Assembly: GCA_902500775.1 (NCBI GenBank)
Contig: CABVRZ010000012.1
Span: 41,316 to 105,315, forward strand
DNA: 64,000 nt
Origin: an uncultured Nitrospira sp.
Lineage (GTDB): Bacteria; Nitrospirota; Nitrospiria; Nitrospirales; Nitrospiraceae
Direction: 5' to 3'
Shown here: positions 27,221 through 36,115 of the stretch, in pieces
How positions within the stretch are numbered: the stretch's first letter is position 1
How the letters are laid out: every line of letters starts with the position of its first letter
Program-made: the position numbers and the translations under genes
Notes under the pieces: model-generated
Databases searched by the model: none
Told to the model about the DNA's origin: nothing
Seen by the model: only the letters and a program-made list of their open reading frames with translations

Positions 27221-28636
27221 ATGGATGTAGACCGGCATGATGCTCCTTATGATGGATCCGCACTCATCGCCGATCCGATTCACAAGTACGTCACCTTCAC
27301 CGTTCCATTTGCAAACCCCGACCCCCACGAACACACCGAGAAGGACCTGATCGACTCTCCCTGGGTCCAACGCCTGCGATACATCTATCAGTTGCAGAGC
27401 GCACGCTGGGTCTATCCGTCCGCCGAACACACTCGATTCGTTCACTCCTTAGGGACCATGCATGTCGCAGGACGATTCGCCCGACATTTGTACCCCTTTC
27501 TCAGAAAGACGGCCAAAGACGTACCATCGGCCAATTATGTTGAGGAACTCTTCCGGATCACAGCCCTGGTGCACGACATCGGACACGGCCCGTTCTGCCA
27601 CTTCTTCGACGACAATTTCCTCCATGGATTCAGCCTGACCCATGAACGATTGGGGCAACTAATCATCCGAGACCATCTCGCTCCCTTGATCAAAAAGATC
27701 CGCCGGAGTCCCTCGGGCCCCTTTGCCAAAGGAGAGGAACTCAACCCAGACCAGATCGCCCATCTCATCCTCAAAGACAAAGGCAAGGACAATTCTCGCC
27801 TCCCCCAATGGCTAAACATGCTCCAACCCGTCATCTCCGGGAGCTATACCGGGGACAATTTGGATTATGTGTTACGAGACTCATATATGTGCGGCGTCGC
27901 AGTAGGGCCAGTTGATCTCACGCGATTGATTCATTACAGCATCGTGACTGAAAAAGGGTTCACCATTCATAAGACCGGGCTCCCAGCACTGCAGATGTTC
28001 CTCAACACCCGGATGTATCTCTATTCAAACGTGTATTTCCATCGCACAACCAGAGCCATCGACATCCACCTCCGTGATATCTTCGGAGACACGATGAAGC
28101 TCATCCATCCTCGAGATCCGAGAAAGAGAATGGATGACTATTGTAGGCTGACCGATTGGTCCCTCTTGGAAGAGGTCCGAGGATGGACTCAGAGCCGCAA
28201 CAAGACCCGCCGACAGTTGGGACAGGAATGGATGAGAATCCTGAGCCGCGACGTCAAATGGAAGATGGCCTACAGTACGACCTTGAAAGAAAAGGGGCAG
28301 GAGCGCGGCATGGCCTTCCCCAGCCATCGACACTTCGAGCAGCAGATTGTCAAGGAGCTACCAGCCAGGTTGAAGAGAGTTCCCTTTCGAGTGGATATGG
28401 CCTTGCTGGATCCACGACCGGACCCTAAGGATTCGCGAGGAAACCCCTTGTATGTCTATGATCCCGGTACCGGCCAGGTTTCGACCGAGCCGTTGGAAGA
28501 ATGCTTAGATCTCCTGCCAACACGACTGGTTCAGTTTCGGATTTATGCGCCAGACCATACCCACGATGCTGTCCTCTCCCAGGCGGCCGCAACCGTGCTG
28601 AATAAAACACCGATGAGTCTGGAATCACACTACTGA
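27221..28636 (+). CDS. HD-domain phosphohydrolase (dNTPase/SAMHD1-like)
   Basis: The 471-residue protein carries the HD metal-binding set in order: TRFVHSLGTMHV (His), ALVHDIGHGPFCHFF (HD pair, with the G-H-G-P-F pattern of the dGTPase/SAMHD1 group) and SGSYTGDNLDYVLRDSYMCG (distal Asp). Most characterised relatives are deoxynucleotide triphosphohydrolases; others act on different phosphoesters. The N-terminal DPIHKYVTFTVP is also typical of this group. It starts 14 bp after the DUF2062 gene, ending the galU-lon-thiL run. Residues beyond 330 are variable. The substrate cannot be assigned from sequence. Confidence 0.85.
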   Translation: MDVDRHDAPYDGSALIADPIHKYVTFTVPFANPDPHEHTEKDLIDSPWVQRLRYIYQLQSARWVYPSAEHTRFVHSLGTMHVAGRFARHLYPFLRKTAKDVPSANYVEELFRITALVHDIGHGPFCHFFDDNFLHGFSLTHERLGQLIIRDHLAPLIKKIRRSPSGPFAKGEELNPDQIAHLILKDKGKDNSRLPQWLNMLQPVISGSYTGDNLDYVLRDSYMCGVAVGPVDLTRLIHYSIVTEKGFTIHKTGLPALQMFLNTRMYLYSNVYFHRTTRAIDIHLRDIFGDTMKLIHPRDPRKRMDDYCRLTDWSLLEEVRGWTQSRNKTRRQLGQEWMRILSRDVKWKMAYSTTLKEKGQERGMAFPSHRHFEQQIVKELPARLKRVPFRVDMALLDPRPDPKDSRGNPLYVYDPGTGQVSTEPLEECLDLLPTRLVQFRIYAPDHTHDAVLSQAAATVLNKTPMSLESHY

Positions 28637-28714
28637 ACGACTTTCCATCGAGAGGGCAGGGAGCACGGAAAGTTGTGGGGCGCCGGAGGAGGACTACAGG
28701 GTCAGCACCTGTCG

Positions 28715-29482
28715 CTATGCCGATATCCTGTATGGAAAATTCTTCATCAACAGGGATTTCTTGGCCTTCATGAGGTCCCGCTGAGGCTCTAGCGGAAAAT
28801 GTACACCGCGCTTCGACTGTGGAAACCGACGCTCGAATAACTCGATGATCTCCAGCGCCTCTGCCTCTTCCCCCGCTTGAATCAGGAGTTGTGTGAGCCG
28901 TAGATACGCGGGGACAAGCAACATGAGATGCCGCACGTCTTTCGCCTCATTGACCACAAAGCGATAGCCCTCCATCGAGACTTCCTGATCGACTCGTTCA
29001 GACACCATGGCTTGAATCATGTAGACCGACACTCGATCGGTCGCCGCGCTGATGCAACGCTCCCACTGTCCGTTCACCAGGGCACGCACTTCTTCAGCCG
29101 AGAGTTGATGCCCACCCTTTGTGAAATTCTTACGCAGATTCTCCAGTACACCTCTGGCTTCCGGCCAGGCGCCGTACAGACCAGGTAGGACGCCGTTGCA
29201 GGGAGTCGTCCTGGTACAGGTCCTTGTGAGGGGCGAAAAGTTTTTCTTTGCAATGTGAGACGGTAAGAACAGACGGCCATGTGCGCTCGCACAGGCTTCG
29301 CAGGTCTGATCGTCATCAGGTGCGACATAGAGATACATCCGAATACCGGAGCGATCGAAAATATCCACGGCCAGGATCCGCCCGGACAGAATTTGCAGTT
29401 GGTAGTACTGCCAGAGGACAAGCAAGACAAGAATGGCCGTCAGGTAGAGAGTCAGGTCCTGAAGTTCAAATCCATCGAGCAT
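28715..29482 (-). CDS. Unknown membrane-anchored protein with Cys-rich segment
   Basis: The 255-residue protein has an N-terminal membrane segment (LTLYLTAILVLLVLWQYYQL) and then a cytoplasmic or periplasmic region. A short conserved-looking block, DDQTCEACASAHGRLFLP...CTRTTPCNGVLPG, has Cys pairs spaced like a metal site and recalls the C-terminal Cys motif of phage Mu F-type head proteins. The C-terminal half is helical and repeat-like (YLRLTQLLIQAGEEAEALEIIELFERRFP), resembling a TPR. I recognise no family, so function is unknown. It stands alone on the minus strand in gene-poor accessory DNA. Confidence 0.6.
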   Translation of the reverse strand: MLDGFELQDLTLYLTAILVLLVLWQYYQLQILSGRILAVDIFDRSGIRMYLYVAPDDDQTCEACASAHGRLFLPSHIAKKNFSPLTRTCTRTTPCNGVLPGLYGAWPEARGVLENLRKNFTKGGHQLSAEEVRALVNGQWERCISAATDRVSVYMIQAMVSERVDQEVSMEGYRFVVNEAKDVRHLMLLVPAYLRLTQLLIQAGEEAEALEIIELFERRFPQSKRGVHFPLEPQRDLMKAKKSLLMKNFPYRISA

Positions 29483-29494
29483 CAGCGCGCTCCC

Positions 29495-29716
29495 CTACTT
29501 GTTGGGTGAGATCACCGGTACCAGGGATTGTCCAATGTCGTGCTCGCCCAAATCCCTCGTTTTCTCGAGCAATACAAGACTGTATCGGCTAACACCCTGG
29601 TACACTTGATCTCCTTCCAATCCTTTCAGTTGACCTCCAGGCTCCGGAGCGACACTGGCATGGAACCTGCGTTCATCGCTCAGTACCCGCGACTGTACAC
29701 GACCTAATGAGAGGAG
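29495..29716 (-). other. Open frame just upstream of the Cys-rich protein gene, coding status unclear
   Basis: The frame ends in TAG 12 bp before the next start and its translation looks like protein (GDQVYQGVSRYSLVLLEKTR and HDIGQSLVPVISPNK). It lacks ATG and any clear ribosome site, and its upstream part overlaps the start of the plus-strand gene at 29723. It may be a gene remnant or chance. Confidence 0.2.
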
Positions 29717-29722
29717 GCAGAG

Positions 29723-30085
29723 ATGGTGTTTCCAGGAAGGTGCATAGTGGCTGCTTGGTGGCTCTCTCTGTTGCTCGTCGTTCCAGCCTCTGCTCAGAAC
29801 CAGCAGGACGCCGGAAAGCTCTTCCACGGAATACCTTCTGAAGTCGTTGCCAAAGTCCAATTGCTGGCCAACATCCTCCAACGGGAACTCTCTGAGGGAA
29901 AACTGACGGAGCAAGAGATCTCACGCGGCTTGATGTCTGGGCAACTGAACGAGAAGCTCAAGCAACTGAACCCGGAGGCGGATCGGCTGCTCCATGACAT
30001 CAGCGAAGCATCGAGGCAGGGAAAGGGACCGAACGAAGAGAGCTTCATGCCGCCACTGGGCGGGGCAGGCATCATGACGGAATAA
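29723..30085 (+). CDS. Small exported protein of unknown function
   Basis: The 120-residue protein has a signal peptide (VAAWWLSLLLVVPASAQ, cleavage likely after A-S-A) and then a helical mature part, AKVQLLANILQRELSEGKLT...LMSGQLNEKLKQLNPEADRLL. The end is PPLGGAGIM. ATG at 29723 is preceded by GAGAGGAGGCAGAG, a strong ribosome site. No catalytic motif or family was recognised. It is probably periplasmic. Confidence 0.6.
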   Translation: MVFPGRCIVAAWWLSLLLVVPASAQNQQDAGKLFHGIPSEVVAKVQLLANILQRELSEGKLTEQEISRGLMSGQLNEKLKQLNPEADRLLHDISEASRQGKGPNEESFMPPLGGAGIMTE

Positions 30086-30232
30086 GACAGCTACCGCGAG
30101 CCAGCCAATGGAGTCCTACGATATTCTACTGATAAGAGCCTCACGCATTCCACCATCACAGACGGTGATGACTGTCACAGCGAAAATATCCGAGTGACCT
30201 AACCAGAGCTGTGGGAGTATGATGGAGGCATC

Positions 30233-30550
30233 ATGAACCATTTACCCGCCATGAGCCGTGCTGAGAAATTAGTCCTCATCACTCCCTGGATCAATCCGGA
30301 AGAGCGAATCACCGTGCAATTCGACGATCAACACGACATCAACACGGTCGTGACCGACTGCACAGAACAGTTAGTCGATCTGGAGTTGGAAACCCCTGTG
30401 CCCCACCTGCGGCAGAAACTATCCATCCCGCTGAGCGAACTCGATGTCTCCGAAGACCCTACCCACTACACGCGTGATCCGGATAAGCCCTTACAATTTA
30501 AACGGCTGCTCTTGATTGTCAAAGGGAAGCGTCCAGCCATTGTGTATTGA
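30233..30550 (+). CDS. 105-residue protein of unknown function, intact member of a decayed repeat family
   Basis: The protein is acidic and has no signal or membrane segment. It includes ERITVQFDDQHDINTVVTDC and a C-terminal half, LSIPLSELDVSEDPTHYTRD...PLQFKRLLLIVKGKRP. This C-terminal half occurs again as two broken copies nearby (30641-30786 and 31849-31970), so the gene has been locally duplicated and lost. ATG at 30233 follows GGAGGCATC. Function is unknown. Confidence 0.55.
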   Translation: MNHLPAMSRAEKLVLITPWINPEERITVQFDDQHDINTVVTDCTEQLVDLELETPVPHLRQKLSIPLSELDVSEDPTHYTRDPDKPLQFKRLLLIVKGKRPAIVY

Positions 30551-30640
30551 GACAGCTGAGTGTGTCGGTGTAAATGTATGCCCCCCTTTCTGACTTCGTC
30601 CTGGAGGCCGGGAAAAGACGCCAAGACCATTTGATTTGTA

Positions 30641-30786
30641 CTTGTCGATCCCCCTCAGCGGACTCGAAGTCTCCAAGATCCCCCCCGCTGCACACACGAT
30701 CCCGACAAGCCATTACAATTCAAGAGGCTGTTGTTGATTGCCAAAGAGAAACGTCCGGCGATCGGGCCTTGGGACATGTGGCCTGA
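30641..30786 (+). pseudogene. Decayed partial copy of the 105-residue protein gene
   Basis: DNA here parallels about 30420-30550: both contain CTCGAxGTCTCC(A/G)A, CACACGxGATCC and TTACAATTxAA(A/G)CGGCTG-like stretches ending at CCAAAGxGAAxCGTCC. The translation is frameshifted and carries stops, for example after ILTSHYNSRGCC-type readings. It has no start. This is a second, non-functional C-terminal copy. Confidence 0.65.
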
Positions 30787-30991
30787 AGATTGTCGCCAGC
30801 CTGCGGAAACGACGATCATTGCCACAGCATCACCATGGCTTGCCGAGACAACGGCATCGATCCAGGTAAACTTTCGTAAGTATGTTGAGAAATTCACAGG
30901 TCTTTGAGACACTACGTTTATCTACTCATTAACCAAACAACAGATCCAGTTGTACGTACGTTTTTGTCACTTAACCCATGAGGCGAGGTCT

Positions 30992-31705
30992 ATGACAAAC
31001 CCTACCAACACAGTTTCAAAAGCCCTTCGACGGATTACAGTCTGTGCACTCGCAGGAATGCTCTGGGTAGAGTTTGGCTGCGTCAGTCAGAGTGTCTATG
31101 AACGGATCAAAGCCCAAGCCCAAGAAGACGGGCGCACGCTTGAGGTGGTTCGAGGCGAGGTGCAGGAACTCGATCAGCAAATCGCCGGGCTGCAGGCCGC
31201 CAACCGGCATGAAGATGGGACAACGGCTGAGTTACGTATGGCCCTACAACACGAAGAAGAGCAGTTGCCGATCATGAGACAGCGGGCGGAGGCGAGCCTC
31301 ACTTCGCTCAAAGGACAGGTGACGACGTTGCTGAACGAGAGCTGGTACCTTGCACGCAAGATCGCGGACCTTCGGCACCAGAGCACCTCCTTACAGACTG
31401 CAGCCGCACAGTATGAGCAGGAGATGGAAGATGCCCAGGCTGCCGTACCGATGAGCGCGAATGAAGAGGATCCAGGCGTTGCTCAGGCCATTGTCGCAGA
31501 ACCACCCGCGCCTGCGGAACCACCGTCGCAAGTACCCATCGTGGCTCAGCAACCAGAGCCAGTGGCTCCTACGCCAAATCCGTCACCGTCAGCACCATCA
31601 ATGCCATCATCGGTTATGAACACAGCCCCCGCTGAGGCGGATGACTCCTGGGTCACTATGATCCTCAGCTGGCTCATGTCACTCTGGGATTGGCTCCTTA
31701 GCTAG
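30992..31705 (+). CDS. Predicted lipoprotein with coiled coil and Pro-rich tail
   Basis: Starting at ATG 30992 (ribosome site GAGGCGAGG), the 237-residue protein has a signal with a lipobox-like EFGC near residue 30, so lipid anchoring is likely. Next comes a long coiled coil (about 40-145: EVVRGEVQELDQQIAGLQAA, LHQSTSLQTAAAQYEQEMED-like heptads), a Pro/Ala/Ser-rich linker (about 160-210) and a hydrophobic aromatic C-terminus (WVTMILSWLMSLWDWLL). The tail could insert in a membrane. The layout suggests a spacer or tether in the envelope. No family was recognised. Confidence 0.6.
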   Translation: MTNPTNTVSKALRRITVCALAGMLWVEFGCVSQSVYERIKAQAQEDGRTLEVVRGEVQELDQQIAGLQAANRHEDGTTAELRMALQHEEEQLPIMRQRAEASLTSLKGQVTTLLNESWYLARKIADLRHQSTSLQTAAAQYEQEMEDAQAAVPMSANEEDPGVAQAIVAEPPAPAEPPSQVPIVAQQPEPVAPTPNPSPSAPSMPSSVMNTAPAEADDSWVTMILSWLMSLWDWLLS

Positions 31706-32045
31706 CATTGTCCTGGCCGCTCGTCATTGATGCTCTCTTCCATAGCCCTGTCCAGTCACATGAAGCTTACCGCATTGTGCCGTGGTGGTCTCAGCAAGAC
31801 GGCTCGTGGCAAAACAAGCTGTAAGGCAAAGGTATCAGACCTCCTGATCCTCATTTGCGTCAGAAACTGTCCGCCCCATTGAGCGAGATCGAGGTCTCCG
31901 AAGATCCCACCCGCTACACACGCGGTCCTGATAAGCCGTCACAACACAAACGGTTACTCTCGATTAATCTAGTGATAGGAATTTGTTGTAATTTTTGGGA
32001 GGCGGCGAAAGTGATCAGAAACGACTGTTTTTGACCCTATAGGAG
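31706..32045. other. Intergenic DNA with a decayed repeat copy
   Basis: Apart from the relic at 31849-31970 there is only unassigned sequence between the lipoprotein gene and the convergent orphan gene. A TTTTTGACC motif lies at 32028-32036. No gene or terminator was recognised. Confidence 0.4.
31849..31970 (+). pseudogene. Second decayed copy of the 105-residue protein gene
   Basis: The translation HLRQKLSAPLSEIEVSEDP, then TRYTRGPDKPSQHKRLLSIN, matches the C-terminal half of the protein at 30233-30550 closely. It has no start codon and is cut short at the end of the KRLL block. Unlike the copy at 30641 it keeps its frame, so it looks like a truncated duplicate. Confidence 0.7.
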
Positions 32046-32861
32046 TTAGCACTCCATACCAAGAGATTTCCAATCACCTTTAAACCCACCTATTGCACCT
32101 CCCACATGTTCCCCTTCATAGATAATTACAGCACACCAGCTTGCCATGTACCCGTTAGATGGAAGGAGTGGAGAAAGAACGGATCTGAGAATACATGTAG
32201 CAGCCTTAATATTCTCTGGGTTATTCTGGCTATCGGTTAGCAAGACTCGTACAAACAATTGCGTGGCGTCCTCCTGGAATTCCCAATAAAGAGAGTCCCA
32301 GTATCTGTTGCCTCCATTGAGCTTTTCGAGAAGCCCGATGACCTCGTCAGCAAGAGCATCCGAGATTTGATCAACCTGAGCTCGCTTGGTCCAGTATGCA
32401 AGGGCAGAATTGACTTGTTCGATATTCCACTCAAGATCAGCCCACGTGCGGGCATACTCTAGCCACGCACACAAAGCTCTGGCCTGAAGAGGCGTAATAT
32501 GTTTGAAGGTAGTGTATTTTTCAGAGCGAAGCTCTTCCTCTAGGTTCAGCATGTGCTCAAAGCGTTCCCGATCCAATCGTTCTTTCCAAAACTGCACATC
32601 ATTACCACTCGTGGGAACATCGAGAAAATCAACCACACTCTCAACATCCTCTGAGTTGCTGGCCTTTCCAGTATGCGTGTCGAGCAAATCCTCAAGAACC
32701 TGAGAAAGGAAGCACTCAACGTCTTCAACGTGAACTGATAACAGCTTAGTCCTCATATCTAGACATTCGTCATGCGTTAAAATTGGATTGGTAAGATCAG
32801 CTCGCCACTCCGCAAACGCATCTTTCAGAACACGGCGCACAATTTCTTTCTGATCATCCAA
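32046..32861 (-). CDS. Orphan 271-residue protein of unknown function
   Basis: The protein is acidic and soluble-looking, with no signal or membrane segment. It is mainly helical, with Trp- and Glu-rich stretches (FEHMLNLEEELRSEKY, ALCAWLEYARTWADLEWNIEQ, NRYWDSLYWEFQEDATQLF). The C-terminal end is Gly-rich (GEHVGGAIGGFKGDW). Base composition is visibly more AT-rich than the neighbouring housekeeping genes, suggesting a different origin. Repeated TTTTTGACC/GGTCAAAA motifs flank it. No family recognised; it could be a mobile-island or defence-associated gene, but nothing proves that. Confidence 0.6.
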   Translation of the reverse strand: MDDQKEIVRRVLKDAFAEWRADLTNPILTHDECLDMRTKLLSVHVEDVECFLSQVLEDLLDTHTGKASNSEDVESVVDFLDVPTSGNDVQFWKERLDRERFEHMLNLEEELRSEKYTTFKHITPLQARALCAWLEYARTWADLEWNIEQVNSALAYWTKRAQVDQISDALADEVIGLLEKLNGGNRYWDSLYWEFQEDATQLFVRVLLTDSQNNPENIKAATCILRSVLSPLLPSNGYMASWCAVIIYEGEHVGGAIGGFKGDWKSLGMEC

Positions 32862-33353
32862 AGCAATACTCCACGGCCGTTGAAACGCCGTTCAGCGTCC
32901 ATCTGGACTTATTAGAAAAAGCATAAATACTATTGACAGATTCAATTGCAATAGTGGAGGGCTAGGCTGTTGCCTCAGAAATCCTGTTTTTTCGAAGCGT
33001 AGCTCTAAGGGCAGCCTTCGTCAAAGCAAACAACAGTTTTTGACCAGGAGATCGCTAGATGGTTAGACCAAGGGTCTGTGTGGACAAGCTGGATTATAAT
33101 CATTCATTTTTGAACCCGCCCTAGGATAGGTCAAAATCCTGTAGAAATCGACCACCGGTTTGTGCAAATCCAGCGAAGGTTATTGGAGCGGGTCAAAACA
33201 CAAAAAGAGGATCTCAGGGAGAATTAGCAGGTGTAATACGGTCATATCGCAAATCTCGTTTTAGGGCACCCCGACTCTTAATTCAGACTCATCCACCCTT
33301 ACAGCGCCCTGACGACCTATTCAGATGCATTGCTCACACACCTGTACCGCCCC
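32862..33353. other. AT-richer intergenic region
   Basis: About 490 bp without a credible gene. It contains TTTTTGACC at 33037-33045 and GGTCAAAA at 33129-33136 and 33191-33198, plus the upstream region of the orphan gene (TATTTATG on the minus strand). Nothing else is recognised. Confidence 0.4.
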
Positions 33354-33617
33354 TCACGACTTCTTCCCCTCTCCCACCGATTCCTTCACGTGATTGAGCC
33401 CAGCTGTCTTCCTCTCTTCCTTCTCGCTCTGGGCCTGCGATTCAAGATCTCGCTCGTCTTGATGGCCACCGATGAGGGCTCCGGTGATCAGCATCTGAAT
33501 GCCGATGAGGAGAAAGAACAAGGCGCTCTTGTACTGGCCACTCGGCTCAACTAGTGAGAACTTATGCGCGGAGATGAGAAGAGAGACTGCCGCACAGAGG
33601 AATAAGAAGGTTCGCAT
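33354..33617 (-). CDS. Small membrane protein of unknown function
   Basis: The 87-residue protein has two hydrophobic helices (TFLFLCAAVSLLISAHKF and ALFFLLIGIQMLITGALIGG) and then a charged cytoplasmic tail rich in Glu, Lys and Arg (ERDLESQAQSEKEERK). ATG at 33617 follows no obvious strong ribosome site. Two-helix hairpin proteins of this kind are common and mostly uncharacterised. Confidence 0.55.
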   Translation of the reverse strand: MRTFLFLCAAVSLLISAHKFSLVEPSGQYKSALFFLLIGIQMLITGALIGGHQDERDLESQAQSEKEERKTAGLNHVKESVGEGKKS

Positions 33618-33720
33618 GATTGATACCTGAGGTCAAAGAGCTAGAGAGAAAGGTATGCCTGCGAATGAGACTACGTCAACCAGAAATTATGCAGGCAGTC
33701 GGACCTGAACTAGACTGGAA

Positions 33721-34707
33721 TTATGGAGCGGGCGAGCCCACTGCGGAGGAATCACTGGCCGGAGGTGGGACGGTTGCTTGGATCTGCCCCTTAAACGGCA
33801 GATCCAGCAGTGAGTAGGGGTTGACTCGTGCGCCGTTGAGTTTGACTCCCCAATGGAGATGGGGACCGGTCGCTCGACCACTGGCGCCAACTTTTCCCAC
33901 GATCTGCCCGGCTTTTACGACCTCCCCGTCTTTGACCAGGACTTCAGAGAGGTGGAAATACATCGAGTAGAATCCCAATCCGTGGTCGAGAAAGATACCC
34001 TTGCCGGAGAAAAAATGATCGACGGTGAGCTTCACGACGCCATCGTTTGTCGCCGCAACAGGTGTCCCAAGGGGAGCCCCGATGTCTTCGCCATTATGCG
34101 GATTTCGTGGCTGGCCGTTCATGATTCGGACGCTGCCGAAAATTCCGGTACGCTTCCCGTTCACCGGCTCGACAAACCCAGGCTGCCATAAGCGCGTCTG
34201 CGAATCAGTCGCCAAAGCTGTCTTCACCTGCTCTTGCTCTGTCTTCCAGCGAGCGAGGGTCTTCTCGTCCAGATCGACCTTGTCTTTGGGCAACGTGAGA
34301 TGTTCGATGTGAAATTTCTCTTTGAGAACCGATACGCTGTAACTGAGCGTGCGGCTCTGTTCCCCCTGCTTCAACTCAACAGTCAGGTCATGTGTTCCTG
34401 GTTCGTCTTGTAGATCAATCCCAAGCAACCCCACAAATCCTTTTGACTCGTCGAGGCGCGGATCGAGAAAGAATCGGATGGAGCGTCCAAGGAATGTTCC
34501 CTGGACCATGGCCGACTCATCGTCCGATGGGACTTTCACGACGAGCACCTGGCCCTGCTTACCACTGTAATGGGCCTCGGCACCATGAGCGGTTGGTGCG
34601 GATCCGGACCAGGGCACAACGACAAGCTGTGTCAGCAGCACGACCATGAAAGCGAGCGGCATCCGTCTCATATTCCGAGCATACAAGCGGTCAGACAATG
34701 GCTTCAT
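33721..34707 (-). CDS. M23 (LytM-type) metallopeptidase, secreted
   Basis: The 328-residue protein has a signal sequence (PLAFMVVLLTQLVVVP...AHGAEA), a beta-rich middle domain (about 45-170) and a C-terminal M23 peptidase. The zinc motifs are intact: NPHNGEDIGAPLGTPVAA (H-x3-D), YMYFHLSEV-type (YSMYFHLS) and GPHLHWGV (H-x-H). Such enzymes cut peptide cross-bridges of peptidoglycan in the periplasm. Its ATG overlaps the pafA stop (ATGA), so it is translationally coupled to a cytoplasmic Pup-ligase gene, an odd pairing. A Pro/Ser/Ala tail follows the domain. Confidence 0.9.
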   Translation of the reverse strand: MKPLSDRLYARNMRRMPLAFMVVLLTQLVVVPWSGSAPTAHGAEAHYSGKQGQVLVVKVPSDDESAMVQGTFLGRSIRFFLDPRLDESKGFVGLLGIDLQDEPGTHDLTVELKQGEQSRTLSYSVSVLKEKFHIEHLTLPKDKVDLDEKTLARWKTEQEQVKTALATDSQTRLWQPGFVEPVNGKRTGIFGSVRIMNGQPRNPHNGEDIGAPLGTPVAATNDGVVKLTVDHFFSGKGIFLDHGLGFYSMYFHLSEVLVKDGEVVKAGQIVGKVGASGRATGPHLHWGVKLNGARVNPYSLLDLPFKGQIQATVPPPASDSSAVGSPAP

Positions 34708-36080
34708 CGGTAGAATCGCCCTCCGGAGACTTGCGAAATCAGTTCCTCGACCCGTCGATTGGACGCACTAAAGGGATCCATGCAGAGGATGGTCTCCTCC
34801 CAATAGCCGTTCAGTTTTAAATAGGTCCAGTCCACTGTATAAGATCGGTTCTTTGCCCGCGCAAAGCGAATGAAGTCGCCTCGAACCTTCGCTCTCGTTG
34901 TTTGCGGAGGGGTCGACATTGCCCGCTGGACGGCATCTTCCTCCACAACTCGTTCGACCACCCCACGCGATTCCATGAGATAGTACAACCCTCTCGTCCG
35001 CTTCACATCATGGTACTGCAGATCCAACAGCAGCACTCTTGGATCGTCCCACCCACAATTCTTCTTGTCGACGTAGGATTGGATCAGATGTTTCTTCGTG
35101 ACCCAATCGATCTGATGCGTCAGCTGCATCGGATCCTCCTCCAACTGCTCCAGCACTGTTTCCCACTTGTTGCACACATCATCGAGAATGGGCTCGTGCG
35201 CTTCTTGTGCCAGATACTCCTTTGCTCGACCCAGATAGACCCGCTGAATCTCAATGGCGGTCATCTGTCGACCATCATCGAGCCGTACCTTCTTCTTCAA
35301 CGTAGGATCGCGGGAGACCTCTCGGATCGCCTTCACAGCATCTTCCAGTTCCATCCCGTGGACGGCATAGCCCTCTTCGATCATCGATAGGACAAGCGCC
35401 GCAGTTCCCACCTTGAGGTAGGTGGCATACTCGGACATGTTCGAATCGCCGACGATGATATGCAGACGCCGATACCGCTCTGCGTCGGAATGCGGTTCAT
35501 CGCGGGTATTGATGATGCTCCGAGAGGACGTCGTCGATGACGACGTCTTCTCATGAATATGTTGCGCGCGCTGCGAAATGAAATACTGCGGCTTCCCCGA
35601 GACTTTTAAGATCTTCCCCGCACCGCTGAAAATCTGCCGGGTCACAAAAAACGGGATCAGCTGTTCAGTGACCTTCCAGAAATCAACATCCCGCCGCATC
35701 AGGAAGTTTTCATGGCACCCGTACGTATTGCCCAAGGAGTCCGTATTATTCTTAAAAATATAGATTTCCCCAGACAATCCTTCCTCGCGGAGCCGTTCTT
35801 CGGCGGCCGGCAAACAGGCTTCCAACAGCCGCTCGCCAGCCTTGTCGTGCACGACCAGATCCAAGATGTTGTCGCACTCCGGGGTTGAGTACTCCGGATG
35901 GCAGCCGGTATCTTGATAGAATCGAGCCCCGTTGACTAAAAAGGCGTTCGACGGCCAGCTGTTTGGAATCAGCCCTTCAAAGATATACCCCAGGACCTTT
36001 TCCATCGGCAGATAGATTCGTCCATTAGGGGAAAAAATGAGGCCGTATTCATTCTCGAGGCCGTAAATCCGTTGTTTCAT
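34704..36080 (-). CDS. pafA: Pup/UBact--protein ligase PafA
   Basis: PafA joins a small protein tag to lysines of substrates for the proteasome. Starting at ATG 36080 (MKQRIYGLENEYG) the protein is 458 residues with a glutamine-synthetase-like fold. Motifs: RFYQDTGCHPEYSTPECDN with catalytic Asp57, YIFKNNTDSLGNTYGCHENF, RSIINTRDEPHSDAERYRRL, VGDSNMSEYATYLKVGTAAL and QPPQTTRAKVRGDF-like end motifs. The C-terminal domain VDWTYLKLNGYWEETILCMDPF is characteristic of PafA. ATG at 36098 is possible but would add six residues; the promoter at 36116-36145 leaves a short leader. The next gene overlaps by 4 bp. Confidence 0.95.
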   Translation of the reverse strand: MKQRIYGLENEYGLIFSPNGRIYLPMEKVLGYIFEGLIPNSWPSNAFLVNGARFYQDTGCHPEYSTPECDNILDLVVHDKAGERLLEACLPAAEERLREEGLSGEIYIFKNNTDSLGNTYGCHENFLMRRDVDFWKVTEQLIPFFVTRQIFSGAGKILKVSGKPQYFISQRAQHIHEKTSSSTTSSRSIINTRDEPHSDAERYRRLHIIVGDSNMSEYATYLKVGTAALVLSMIEEGYAVHGMELEDAVKAIREVSRDPTLKKKVRLDDGRQMTAIEIQRVYLGRAKEYLAQEAHEPILDDVCNKWETVLEQLEEDPMQLTHQIDWVTKKHLIQSYVDKKNCGWDDPRVLLLDLQYHDVKRTRGLYYLMESRGVVERVVEEDAVQRAMSTPPQTTRAKVRGDFIRFARAKNRSYTVDWTYLKLNGYWEETILCMDPFSASNRRVEELISQVSGGRFYR

Positions 36081-36115
36081 AGGGCCCACAGTTATCATGC
36101 GCGAGTCACAGTCAG

